Assembly: GCF_015461845.1 (NCBI RefSeq) | Contig: NZ_JACOPW010000005.1 | Span: 1-64,000, forward strand | Direction of reading: 5' to 3' | Length of the DNA stretch: 64,000 nt | Origin: Pseudomonas mucoides | Lineage (GTDB): Bacteria > Pseudomonadota > Gammaproteobacteria > Pseudomonadales > Pseudomonadaceae | Part shown: positions 26,277 to 33,704 of the stretch, piece by piece | Layout: the number at the start of each line of letters is the position of its first letter | Numbering within the stretch: the stretch's first letter is position 1 | Position numbers and translations under genes: made by a program | The notes under the pieces: model-generated | Seen by the model: only the letters and a program-made list of their open reading frames with translations | The model's database searches: none | Told to the model about the DNA's origin: nothing

Positions 26277-26440
26277 GGTGTGTTCCCCCTATTGATGTCC
26301 TGAGACCGGCTCCATCAATAATCCGAACCTTTGAGCAATGAAAGCGCCTATGCGCAGGCTTTACGGCGCCGGCAGTGATCGATATGAACACCTTATTCAA
26401 CTATGATTCGCAGCCTTTCCCACGCTGATTCCGAGCCGCC

Positions 26441-26929
26441 ATGAACACCCTCATCCGCAACGTCACCGCCACTGACCTGGACCGCTGCTACGCCATCGAA
26501 ACCGTTGCCTACGAAGGTGACGAGGCCGCCACCCGCGAGAAAATCGCCACCCGCATTGCCACCTGGCCCGAGGGTTTCATCGTGGCTGAAGTCGACGGCG
26601 TTGTAGCCGGTTTCATCAATTCCGGTGCGGCGTTTCAGGTGGAGATGTCGGATGAAGCGTTCAAGGAGCTGATCGGCCACGACCCGGCCGGCCCGCATGT
26701 GGTGATCATGTCGGTGGTGGTGCACCCGGACTATCAGGGGCAGGGGCTGGCGAAGCGGTTGATGGGCGAGTTCATTGAGCGGATGCGTGCACTGGGCAAA
26801 ACCCATATCCACCTGATGTGCAAGGAGTGGCATGTTCCGCTGTATGCCGGGTTTGGCTTTGCCTACATCAAACCGTCGGCTTCGGACCATGGCGGGATGG
26901 CGTGGCATGAGATGGTGCTGGATTTGTAA
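26441..26929 (+). CDS. GNAT family N-acetyltransferase
   Basis: A 162-residue acetyltransferase related to the arylalkylamine (AANAT-like) branch: HVVIMSVVVHPDYQGQGLAKRLM holds the acetyl-CoA motif Q-G-Q-G-L-A, and FAYIKPSASDHGGMAWHEM closes the domain. Target unknown. Monocistronic. Confidence 0.88.
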   Translation: MNTLIRNVTATDLDRCYAIETVAYEGDEAATREKIATRIATWPEGFIVAEVDGVVAGFINSGAAFQVEMSDEAFKELIGHDPAGPHVVIMSVVVHPDYQGQGLAKRLMGEFIERMRALGKTHIHLMCKEWHVPLYAGFGFAYIKPSASDHGGMAWHEMVLDL

Positions 26930-26948
26930 GACCTACGAAGATCCCCCC

Positions 26949-27033
26949 GTAGGAGTGAGCCTGCTCGCGATAGCGTCTACACATTCAACAGTGAGGTGAC
27001 TGACAAATTGCCATCGCGAGCAGGCTCACTCCA
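26949..27033. repeat. Inverted REP pair
   Basis: Arms GTAGGAGTGAGCCTGCTCGC + GA and its inverse (ending ...CAGGCTCACTCCA), around a 36-base spacer, between convergent GNAT genes. Confidence 0.9.
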
Positions 27034-27063
27034 ACATGGGCCTGGTGTTGGGTCAGTAGAGCC

Positions 27064-27570
27064 TCAGAAAACCAGGCCCATTCGCCGCTCATACCCAATC
27101 CGGCCCTTGTAGGCCTCGCCGCTATCCACCCAGCCGAATTTTGCATACAGCGCGATGGCCGCCTCATTGTCCGCATCCACCGACAATTCCAGCCCCTTTA
27201 TCTCCGGAAACGCCTGTCGCGCCACCTCGGGCAGCGCTTGCAGGCAAGCCTTGCCATAGCCTTTTCCCTGAGCACGTTGATCGACTTGCAACGCATGCAG
27301 CGTGGCGCTGTGTTCATCGGCCCAGGCCGGTAACACCGGCGGGCGCTTGAGCAGCAGGAAGGCCACCGGAGCATCCTCGACCAGCAGCGCAAATCCTTTG
27401 ACGCCGGGGCCGGGTTTGGACAGCAAGGTGTGCAATGCACCGTGAATGTCGCCGCTGAACCTGATTTGTTCCTTGTGTACTTCGATGGCCTCGACCTGCT
27501 GGCGCTGGCGCGCGTTCAGGCTTTCGTAAGGCACGAGACGGGCTGTCACTGGAGTGTCCTTTTCCCACAT
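27064..27570 (-). CDS. GNAT family N-acetyltransferase
   Basis: A 168-residue acetyltransferase with LHALQVDQRAQGKGYGKACLQ as motif A and NEAAIALYAKFGWVDSGEAY at the end. N-terminal residues SLNARQRQQVEAIEVHKEQI are typical of a Pseudomonas GNAT subgroup. GAGG lies 7 bases before the ATG at 27570. Divergent from the SnoaL-like gene. Confidence 0.87.
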   Translation of the reverse strand: MWEKDTPVTARLVPYESLNARQRQQVEAIEVHKEQIRFSGDIHGALHTLLSKPGPGVKGFALLVEDAPVAFLLLKRPPVLPAWADEHSATLHALQVDQRAQGKGYGKACLQALPEVARQAFPEIKGLELSVDADNEAAIALYAKFGWVDSGEAYKGRIGYERRMGLVF

Positions 27571-27688
27571 GAATGAGCCTCGGATTCTAGCGAGTTTGCG
27601 CCGATGGATTATTTTTATTTCGACTGTCGATTTGGCTTTTTGCCAAACGACTAAGGGTGTCTTCACACAAAAAACACGGAGAACCACC

Positions 27689-28114
27689 ATGAGTGCCACT
27701 CACGAAATCGAGACCCTGATCAACACTTATCGCCAGGCCGTCATCTCCAAGGATGTCGACGAAATCATGGCCCTGTATGCCGAGGACATCGTCTCCTACG
27801 ACGCGGTCAAAGCCTTGCAATTTCGTGGCAAAACCGCCTACCGCGCGCATTGGCTGGAGTGCATGGAAATGTGCCAGGGCCCGCATAAGTTCGACTTCGC
27901 TCACATGAACATCTTGGCGGACGAGCACATCGCCTTCGCCCATTGGCTGGCCCATTGTGGCGGCACCAACGACAAGGGTGAAACCCAGGCCTGCTGGATG
28001 CGCGTGACCGCTTGCTACCGTCGCGACGCCGAGCAATGGCGGATTGTCCACGAACACTGGTCGGCCCCGTTCGACATGGCCAGTGGCGCTGCGCTGTTCA
28101 ATCTGGAGCCCTGA
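27689..28114 (+). CDS. SnoaL/YybH-like NTF2-fold protein
   Basis: A 141-residue cone-shaped alpha+beta barrel protein of the NTF2-like superfamily: ETLINTYRQAVISKDVDEIM then LYAEDIVSYDA, a mid-section with conserved His residues, and RIVHEHWSAPFDM at the end. Such proteins are ketosteroid-isomerase-like or of unknown enzymatic role. It lies just upstream of the YciI, AHSA1 and ECF sigma genes on the same strand (67-base gap), and is a candidate first gene of that operon. GGAG precedes the ATG. Confidence 0.85.
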   Translation: MSATHEIETLINTYRQAVISKDVDEIMALYAEDIVSYDAVKALQFRGKTAYRAHWLECMEMCQGPHKFDFAHMNILADEHIAFAHWLAHCGGTNDKGETQACWMRVTACYRRDAEQWRIVHEHWSAPFDMASGAALFNLEP

Positions 28115-28181
28115 TCGTCGGGAATTTCGCCAACGCGTCAATCTGCAGCCATAGTTGATCCGTTCGATTCAGGAGAGCCAC

Positions 28182-28526
28182 ATGAAATACCTATGCCTGG
28201 TCTACAGCAACGAGCACACCTTGCACTCGCTGCCCGAGAGCCCGAACGACGCCGAGTGCATGGCCTACGCCGAGTCGATCCAGAGCGGCGGCCGGATGCT
28301 CGCGGCCGAGGCACTGGAGTCGGTGCAGACCGCCACCACCGTGCGCATGCGTAACGGCAAGATGTCGATCACCGACGGTCCGTTCGCCGAAACCAAGGAG
28401 CAGTTGGCCGGCTTCTACCTGATCGATGCCAAGGACCTCAATGAAGCGCTCCAGGTCGCCGGCAACATCCCGGCGGCCCGGGTCGGCTGCGTCGAGGTGC
28501 GTCCCGTTCGTCAATTGAATCCTTGA
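28182..28526 (+). CDS. YciI/DGPF-domain protein
   Basis: A 114-residue protein with the YCII-related fold and the DGPF motif itself (SITDGPFAETKEQLAGFYLID near 65-85). DGPF proteins are the usual partners of ECF42-type sigma factors. AGGAGAGCCAC precedes the ATG. It probably modulates or responds to the sigma factor encoded two genes downstream; the mechanism is not established. Confidence 0.9.
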   Translation: MKYLCLVYSNEHTLHSLPESPNDAECMAYAESIQSGGRMLAAEALESVQTATTVRMRNGKMSITDGPFAETKEQLAGFYLIDAKDLNEALQVAGNIPAARVGCVEVRPVRQLNP

Positions 28527-28553
28527 ATAACAACAACCAAAAAGGAGTTGTGC

Positions 28554-29045
28554 ATGAGCCCGCAATCAGCTGAAAAAAAGTCTGCCGAGTTCGAGTTATC
28601 CATCAGCCGCCTGATCGACGCGCCACGCCAGAAGATCTTCCGCGCCTGGACCGAGCCGACCTTGCTCGCCCAATGGTGGGGGCCGCACGGCATGACCACG
28701 CCAGAGTGTGAAATGGACCTGTGGGTCGGCGGCCAGTTTCGCACCTTGATGCGCGCCCCGGACGGCAGCGAGTACCCAACGATGGGCGTGTTTCTGGAGA
28801 TTGTCGCGCCTGAGCGGCTGGTGTTCACCGACGCGTTTATCCCAGGCTGGATTCCGTCGGGCAAACCGTTCATGGCGGCCGAAGTGACGCTCGAAGAGCG
28901 GGACGGCAAAACCCTGTACACCGCGCGTGCCATGCATTGGTCCCAAGAGGATCACCAGGCCCACGAAGCCATGGGGTTTCATGACGGCTGGGGGCAAAGC
29001 CTTGATCGCCTGGAAACGCTGGTGACCGAAGGCATGCCGGACTGA
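28554..29045 (+). CDS. SRPBCC (AHSA1-like) domain protein
   Basis: A 163-residue START/AHSA1 ligand-binding domain: RLIDAPRQKIFRAWTEPTLL then AQWWGPHGMTTP near 22-50, LVFTDAFIPGW near 92, and the final helix GFHDGWGQSLDRLETLV. AAGGAG lies 7 bases before the ATG. Its stop overlaps the start of the sigma gene by one base (TGATG), which implies coupled translation. Confidence 0.9.
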   Translation: MSPQSAEKKSAEFELSISRLIDAPRQKIFRAWTEPTLLAQWWGPHGMTTPECEMDLWVGGQFRTLMRAPDGSEYPTMGVFLEIVAPERLVFTDAFIPGWIPSGKPFMAAEVTLEERDGKTLYTARAMHWSQEDHQAHEAMGFHDGWGQSLDRLETLVTEGMPD

Positions 29046-30280
29046 TGCCTGGCGAGGCGGTGCAGGCCCGGGTCGAGCAGGTTTACCGCGAAGACTCGCG
29101 GCGGATCCTGGCGACGCTGATCCGCTTGCTTGGCGATTTCGACCTCGCCGAAGAGGCCCTGCACGAGGCCTTTTTCATCGCGGTCGAACGCTGGCAGCGT
29201 GACGGCGTGCCGGCCAATCCGCGCGCCTGGCTGGTGTCCACCGGGCGCTTCAAGGCCATCGATGCCTTGCGTCGGCGCACGCGTTTTATTGCTTCGCAGC
29301 CGATGCTGATCGCGCAGCTGGAGGCGCTGGAGCAGGCCGACTGGAGTGACGAAGACGTGGAAGACGATCGCCTGCGCCTGATCTTCACCTGCTGTCACCC
29401 GGCACTCGCCTCCGACGCTCAGGTACCACTGACCTTGCGCGAAGTCTGCGACCTGACCACAGAAGAAATCGCCCGGGCGTTCCTGTCGGCGCCGGCCACC
29501 ATCGCTCAACGCATCGTGCGGGCGAAGGCAAAAATCCGTGATGCGAAAATCCCTTATCAAGTGCCGACGCTGGCGGAACTGCCCGAGCGCCTCGACAGCG
29601 TGCTGCGGGTGATTTACCTGGTGTTCAACGAGGGTTACTCGGCGTCCATCGGCGCTGAAGTGACGCGCGAAGACCTGACGCGCGAGGCGATCCGGCTGGG
29701 GCGATTGTTGCTGGAGTTGCTGCCCGAGCCGGAGGTCATGGGCTTGCTGGCGATGATGTTGCTGCACGAATCACGACGCCAGGCCCGGACGTCGGCGACC
29801 GGCGAGTTGATCCTGCTGGATGAGCAGGACCGCTCGTTGTGGGACGCCGGGATGATTGCCGAGGGCTGCGCCTTGGTCGAACAGGCGCTGACCCGGCAGC
29901 GCTTCGGGCCTTATTGCCTGCAAGCGGCCATAGCGGCGGTGCATGCCGAGGCGGCGACACCGCAGGACACCGACTGGCTGCAGATTGTCGGTCTGTATGA
30001 CCTGCTGTTGCGGGTGGTGCCGTCGCCGGTGATCGAGTTGAACCGGGCGGCAGCGATCTCCAGGCGCGATGGACCGTTGGCGGGTTTGGCCCTGGTTGAA
30101 GCGATTCTGGATCGAGGTGAATTGCAGGACTACCACCTGGCGCATTCGGCGCGGGCGGAGTTTTGTCGGCAGTTGGGCAGGGTGGAGGAGGCGCGGGCGG
30201 CGTATGAGCGAGCCTTGGAGTTGACCCAGCAAATGCCGGAGCGGCGGTTTCTTGAAGCGCGGATCAAGGCGTTGGAGTGA
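29045..30280 (+). CDS. ECF-type RNA polymerase sigma factor with C-terminal extension (ECF42-like)
   Basis: A 411-residue sigma factor. Region 2 (IRLLGDFDLAEEALHEAFF) and region 4 (LTLREVCDLTTEEIARAFL with SAPATIAQRIVRAKAKIRDA) occupy about 10-185; the rest is the DUF6596/TPR-like extension, with the signature LIFTCCHPAL and FNEGYSAS. There is no anti-sigma gene; ECF42 factors are instead linked to DGPF proteins, which fits the YciI gene two places upstream. Last gene of a probable four-gene operon from 27689. Confidence 0.92.
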   Translation: MPGEAVQARVEQVYREDSRRILATLIRLLGDFDLAEEALHEAFFIAVERWQRDGVPANPRAWLVSTGRFKAIDALRRRTRFIASQPMLIAQLEALEQADWSDEDVEDDRLRLIFTCCHPALASDAQVPLTLREVCDLTTEEIARAFLSAPATIAQRIVRAKAKIRDAKIPYQVPTLAELPERLDSVLRVIYLVFNEGYSASIGAEVTREDLTREAIRLGRLLLELLPEPEVMGLLAMMLLHESRRQARTSATGELILLDEQDRSLWDAGMIAEGCALVEQALTRQRFGPYCLQAAIAAVHAEAATPQDTDWLQIVGLYDLLLRVVPSPVIELNRAAAISRRDGPLAGLALVEAILDRGELQDYHLAHSARAEFCRQLGRVEEARAAYERALELTQQMPERRFLEARIKALE

Positions 30281-30302
30281 TGTGATCTGGAGGGCCCCAT
30301 CG

Positions 30303-31157
30303 CTATTCCAGCATCTTGTGCAACAACCAACTCCCCGCCGGCCCCGGTGGATGCTGGCGCGACCACAGTGCATCGACAAACACCGGTTTCGGCCAGCCGC
30401 GCACTTTCAGTTCCTGTAACGACCCCGGCCCAAACCGCTCCACCAGCCAGCGCGGCAACGGCGCCCAGCCAAAGCCACCCTGAGCCATTTCCAGCAGCAT
30501 CAAATAACTCGGCGCCGACCACACACGGCCCTTCGCCCGGCTTTCATACGGATTGACGATGGTCGCCAGGCGCAATTCCCGGTGCTGTTGCAGGACATCC
30601 TGATCAATATGATGAAGCGCCGCCAATGGATGCGCCGGGGAGACGAACAACGCAATTTCCGTGCGCTCCTCAACCGTCGAACTCACCAGATCCGGCGGAT
30701 AACTGTCCTGCATTTCGGCGAACGCCACCTGCGCCCGCCCCCGTTGCACCAGCGCAATCAAGTCATCGCATTCAGCAATCAGGCACTCAAGCTCCAGGTC
30801 CGGATAACGCTGTTCAAACGCCCCCAGCGCCGCTTCGAAGCGGTCGGATTGATAGGTATCGGAAATCGCCACGGTCAGTTTCGGCTCGACGCCTTGTGAC
30901 AACTGGCTGGCGGTCATTTCCAGGCGGCTGGTGGCGGCCAGGATCTCCTCGGCCCGTTGCAGCATCACGTGCCCGGCCGGGGTCAGGCTGGGTTTACGAC
31001 TGCTGCGGTCGAACAGGACCAGATTCAAATCGATTTCAAGACTGGCCACCGCCGCACTGATGGTCGACTGGCTACGGCCCAGCTTGCGCGCCGCTGCGGA
31101 AAACGAGCCTTGAGTCGCCGCCTGGACAAACGCCAGCAACACTTCGTGAGAGGCCAT
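30303..31157 (-). CDS. LysR-family regulator divergent from PACE copy 2
   Basis: A 284-residue LysR regulator with HTH LLAFVQAATQGSFSAAARKL then GRSQSTISAAVASLE at 5-40 and a substrate-binding domain from about 90. It has the same position and orientation toward a PACE gene as the LysR at 19210. The 90-base divergent spacer should hold both promoters and the LysR site. Stops 22 bases after the sigma factor stop (convergent). Confidence 0.9.
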   Translation of the reverse strand: MASHEVLLAFVQAATQGSFSAAARKLGRSQSTISAAVASLEIDLNLVLFDRSSRKPSLTPAGHVMLQRAEEILAATSRLEMTASQLSQGVEPKLTVAISDTYQSDRFEAALGAFEQRYPDLELECLIAECDDLIALVQRGRAQVAFAEMQDSYPPDLVSSTVEERTEIALFVSPAHPLAALHHIDQDVLQQHRELRLATIVNPYESRAKGRVWSAPSYLMLLEMAQGGFGWAPLPRWLVERFGPGSLQELKVRGWPKPVFVDALWSRQHPPGPAGSWLLHKMLE

Positions 31158-31247
31158 GAACTATCGCCTTGATCGATGGTTATTGGTTATGAAGTATCGG
31201 TGTGATGAAGGATCATGGCAACCACAGTCACTCAGAGGAACCTGGCC

Positions 31248-31685
31248 ATGAGCGCCAACAAATCCATCACTGAACGTATTTTCCAAGCCGTGGGTTTCGA
31301 ACTGCTGGCCATCCTGATCTGTACCCCGTTACTGGCCTGGATCATGGACAAACCGCTGCTCGACATGGGTATGGTCACCCTGTTCATTGCAGCCCTGGCC
31401 CTGGCCTGGAACGTGGTCTTCAACGGCCTGTTCGACCGTGTGCTCAAGCACTACAAAATGGCGCATAACGCGTGGGTCCGGGTGGTCCATGCGCTGTTGT
31501 TTGAAGGTGGTCTGGTTGCCTTTGGTGTGCCGCTGATTGCCTGGTGGCTGAAGATCGGCCTGTGGGAAGCGTTCCTGCTCGACATCGGTGTGCTGCTGTT
31601 TTTCCTGCCGTACACCTACCTTTACCACTGGGTGTATGACGTGGTGCGGGAGCGGTTGGTGACGCGCACTGTTTGCGAAGGATGA
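31248..31685 (+). CDS. PACE family efflux transporter (AceI-like), copy 2
   Basis: A 145-residue membrane protein with four helices in two pairs. It shows ERIFQAVGFELLAILICTPL (TM1 with Glu), LAWNVVFNGLFDRVLKHY after TM2, and HALLFEGGLVAFGVPLIAWW and YTYLYHWVYDVVRE in the second pair, the tandem-repeat signature of PACE proteins. AGAGGAA lies 8 bases before the ATG. Divergent LysR partner. It differs from copy 1 in most positions, so it is not a recent duplicate. Confidence 0.9.
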   Translation: MSANKSITERIFQAVGFELLAILICTPLLAWIMDKPLLDMGMVTLFIAALALAWNVVFNGLFDRVLKHYKMAHNAWVRVVHALLFEGGLVAFGVPLIAWWLKIGLWEAFLLDIGVLLFFLPYTYLYHWVYDVVRERLVTRTVCEG

Positions 31686-31746
31686 ATAACGCGGTCGGAG
31701 GGGGGGATGTATGAAGTGGACGGCAAGCAGCGGTCGCGGGTCAGAG

Positions 31747-31782
31747 GGTTTATGGACTGGCTGGGTGATCCAGTCCATAACC
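31747..31782. terminator. Possible terminator hairpin after PACE copy 2
   Basis: Inverted repeat GGTTTATGGACTGG / CCAGTCCATAACC (one mismatch) with a 9-base loop. No T-run follows, so it may be a REP-like hairpin or a weak terminator. Confidence 0.5.
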
Positions 31783-31800
31783 TGAAGGAGATTATGTGCA

Positions 31801-31884
31801 GGAGTGAGCTTGCTCGCGATGGCGGTGGTTCAGTCAACAGTGATGTTGAATGTGATGACCTCATCGCGAGCAAGCTCGCTCCCA
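31801..31884. repeat. Inverted REP pair
   Basis: Arms GGAGTGAGCTTGCTCGCGAT and the inverse ATCGCGAGCAAGCTCGCTCC around a 40-base spacer, just before the 3' end of the methyltransferase gene. Confidence 0.92.
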
Positions 31885-31914
31885 CCGGGTTTTGTGTCAG
31901 CCCCGGGGTATGCG

Positions 31915-32637
31915 TTAGACGTGGAAGTAACCCACGCACGAATCAAACGGCAAACGCTTCAGCTCGATCTTGTTCAGGTCCAGCACTTCGCGCAGGGCTT
32001 TGGTTTCGCCCGGGAAGTTGCGGTAAGCCACTTCGTCCAGCACCACGATCGCGCCTTTTGGCATGTACGGCAGGAAGGTTTCCAGCGCGACTTTGGTCGA
32101 TTCGTACAGGTCGGTGTCGAGGATCAGCATGGCCACGACCAGGTCAGGACGGGTCTTGACCCACTCCGGCACGGTCTTGACGATGTCGCCCTTGACCAGT
32201 TCGCAACGCGGGATGCGGTTGACCGGGCGCAGCAGGTCATTGGCGTCGATCATGTCCTGGATCAGCGATTGGTCGGTGTCGGAGAACATGGTCTCGTTGA
32301 CGTCGGCCGGGTCTTCTTTCTTGTCGATGCTCTGGAAGCCTTCAAAGGTGTCGAAGCCGATGATCGAACGGTTGATCGCGTACGGTTCCAGGATCATCGA
32401 CAAGTGCATGTACAGCATCAGCGAGTTGCCCTTGTACACGCCGCACTCGATGATCGCGCCCGGTACTTCAGCGACTTTCTTGAACAGTTCCATGCGCGAC
32501 AGGGCAGCGGTCACGCCGATGCGGTTGGCGAACACGAACGGGGCGTCGGCCACGTATTCGGCATCGACCCGTTTCAGAACGTTGGCACGGGTTTCGTTGT
32601 ACTGGGCCTCGGCAGGCGTGATGCGACGCTTGGTCAT
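31915..32637 (-). CDS. TylF/MycF-family SAM-dependent O-methyltransferase
   Basis: A 240-residue class I methyltransferase of the TylF (macrocin O-methyltransferase) family. SAM-binding IIECGVYKGNSLM near 58-70, the FDTFEGFQ motif near 95, the metal/catalytic stretch LILDTDLYESTKVALE near 170 and VVLDEVAYRNFPGE near 200 are clear. Family members methylate sugar hydroxyls in natural products. Its start overlaps by four bases (ATGA) the stop of the upstream 2OG oxygenase gene, so both act in one pathway. The product is unknown; no other biosynthetic genes are nearby. Confidence 0.88.
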   Translation of the reverse strand: MTKRRITPAEAQYNETRANVLKRVDAEYVADAPFVFANRIGVTAALSRMELFKKVAEVPGAIIECGVYKGNSLMLYMHLSMILEPYAINRSIIGFDTFEGFQSIDKKEDPADVNETMFSDTDQSLIQDMIDANDLLRPVNRIPRCELVKGDIVKTVPEWVKTRPDLVVAMLILDTDLYESTKVALETFLPYMPKGAIVVLDEVAYRNFPGETKALREVLDLNKIELKRLPFDSCVGYFHV

Positions 32638-33500
32638 TGCTGGATTCCTTGGAAATTCGAGAAGTCGTGGGCGTGGAAATAATCTTTGAAACCGGCGCCG
32701 ACGTCAGGGCAGGCGCTGTCGACGTTGATTGCGCCACGCTTGTGCTTGAGGTCATCGAGGTGCATCAGGCGGAAATCCACGCTGAAGCGGGTTTGATCGG
32801 TGTGGTTGGCGACCGTGCCGTGCAAGTGCGAGCCGGAGAAAATCAGCATCTCACCGGTGTTGCCGGCGATGCGCACTTCAGACGCGGTATTGATCGCCTC
32901 CAGTGGCACCGGGTGCACGCGGACTTCCTCCTTGAGGTTGTCCTTGGCCTTGTGCCGCTGGTTGCTGATCCAGTCGTTGAGGCTCCATTCGCTGGAGGTG
33001 TTCTTCACCGGCACGTCGAAGTAACCGGCATTGATCATCATGGTCTGGTCGGGGCGAATGGTGTGCACCGGCATCCAGGTGTTGATCTGGCAATCGACGC
33101 TGCCGTACCACGTGTCGCGGTGCGGTTTGTAGGCGTAGCTGACGCCGGCGTGCAGGTAATCATAGTTGGGCACCACGCGAATGCGCGGTACGTCGAAAAT
33201 GTACTCGCGCGGGTCGACGCCGATCTCGTCGATAAACGACAGGATCAGGTCCTTGGCGCGCTGGCTGTTGGTGAACTGGCCCTTGAGGCGTGTTACCAAC
33301 ACCACGAATTCTTCCACCGGCATCAGCGTGTGCAGGGCCTGGTGGTTGGTCTCGCCGTCGAAAGCGGCGGTGATGCTTTCCTGAGCAAATGCACACAGCT
33401 CTTTGGCCGCGCGCAGCTGAGTGTTCAGGAAGATGTCGCCGGCGTAGATGGCTTCTTTGAAGTCAGCTTTTTGCTGAAGCTGATTGATATACAGATTCAC
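32634..33500 (-). CDS. 2-oxoglutarate/Fe(II)-dependent oxygenase-like protein
   Basis: A 288-residue protein that reads as a PhyH-type double-stranded beta-helix oxygenase: the HxD pair His128/Asp130 in KPHRDTWYGS, then the distal His (His225 or His227 in GSHLHGTVANH) and Arg238 in RFSVDFRLMH for the 2OG carboxylate. The GTG start at 33500 is chosen because a full AGGAG lies 7 bases upstream; an upstream in-frame GTG at 33545 has no such site. First gene of a two-gene operon with the TylF-type methyltransferase. Substrate unknown. Confidence 0.78.
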   Translation of the reverse strand: MNLYINQLQQKADFKEAIYAGDIFLNTQLRAAKELCAFAQESITAAFDGETNHQALHTLMPVEEFVVLVTRLKGQFTNSQRAKDLILSFIDEIGVDPREYIFDVPRIRVVPNYDYLHAGVSYAYKPHRDTWYGSVDCQINTWMPVHTIRPDQTMMINAGYFDVPVKNTSSEWSLNDWISNQRHKAKDNLKEEVRVHPVPLEAINTASEVRIAGNTGEMLIFSGSHLHGTVANHTDQTRFSVDFRLMHLDDLKHKRGAINVDSACPDVGAGFKDYFHAHDFSNFQGIQQ

Positions 33501-33641
33501 GATCCCACTCCTGAATGCATCGAGTCTCTTAAGAATCGGCAACACGTTAGCAAACTGAAGTGCTAACGGGCGGGTAGTGGATCAATAAATGCGTAATCGC
33601 CTGTATTTGCGACGAAATGCTTTTTACCCGGCAAAAAAAAT

Positions 33642-33692
33642 CCCTGTAGCCGCTGGCGCAGCCTGCGTCCGGCTGCGCCAGCGGCTACAGGG
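33642..33692. repeat. Long perfect inverted repeat (second REP-like family)
   Basis: 22-bp arms CCCTGTAGCCGCTGGCGCAG+CC / GGCTGCGCCAGCGGCTACAGGG with a 7-base loop. Related shorter forms occur at 35437-35485 and 36543-36573, sharing 'CTGTAGC.GC..GC.GC'. This family differs from the GCGAGC-type REPs. It may stop transcription from the Pit gene (ends 33705). Confidence 0.88.
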
Positions 33693-33704
33693 GGTTGTGT
33701 CGAT

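Noticed and set aside
32634..33545. Upstream GTG at 33545 as the start of the 2OG oxygenase
   Set aside because: There is no ribosome-binding site in front of it, whereas the GTG at 33500 has AGGAG at 7 bases.
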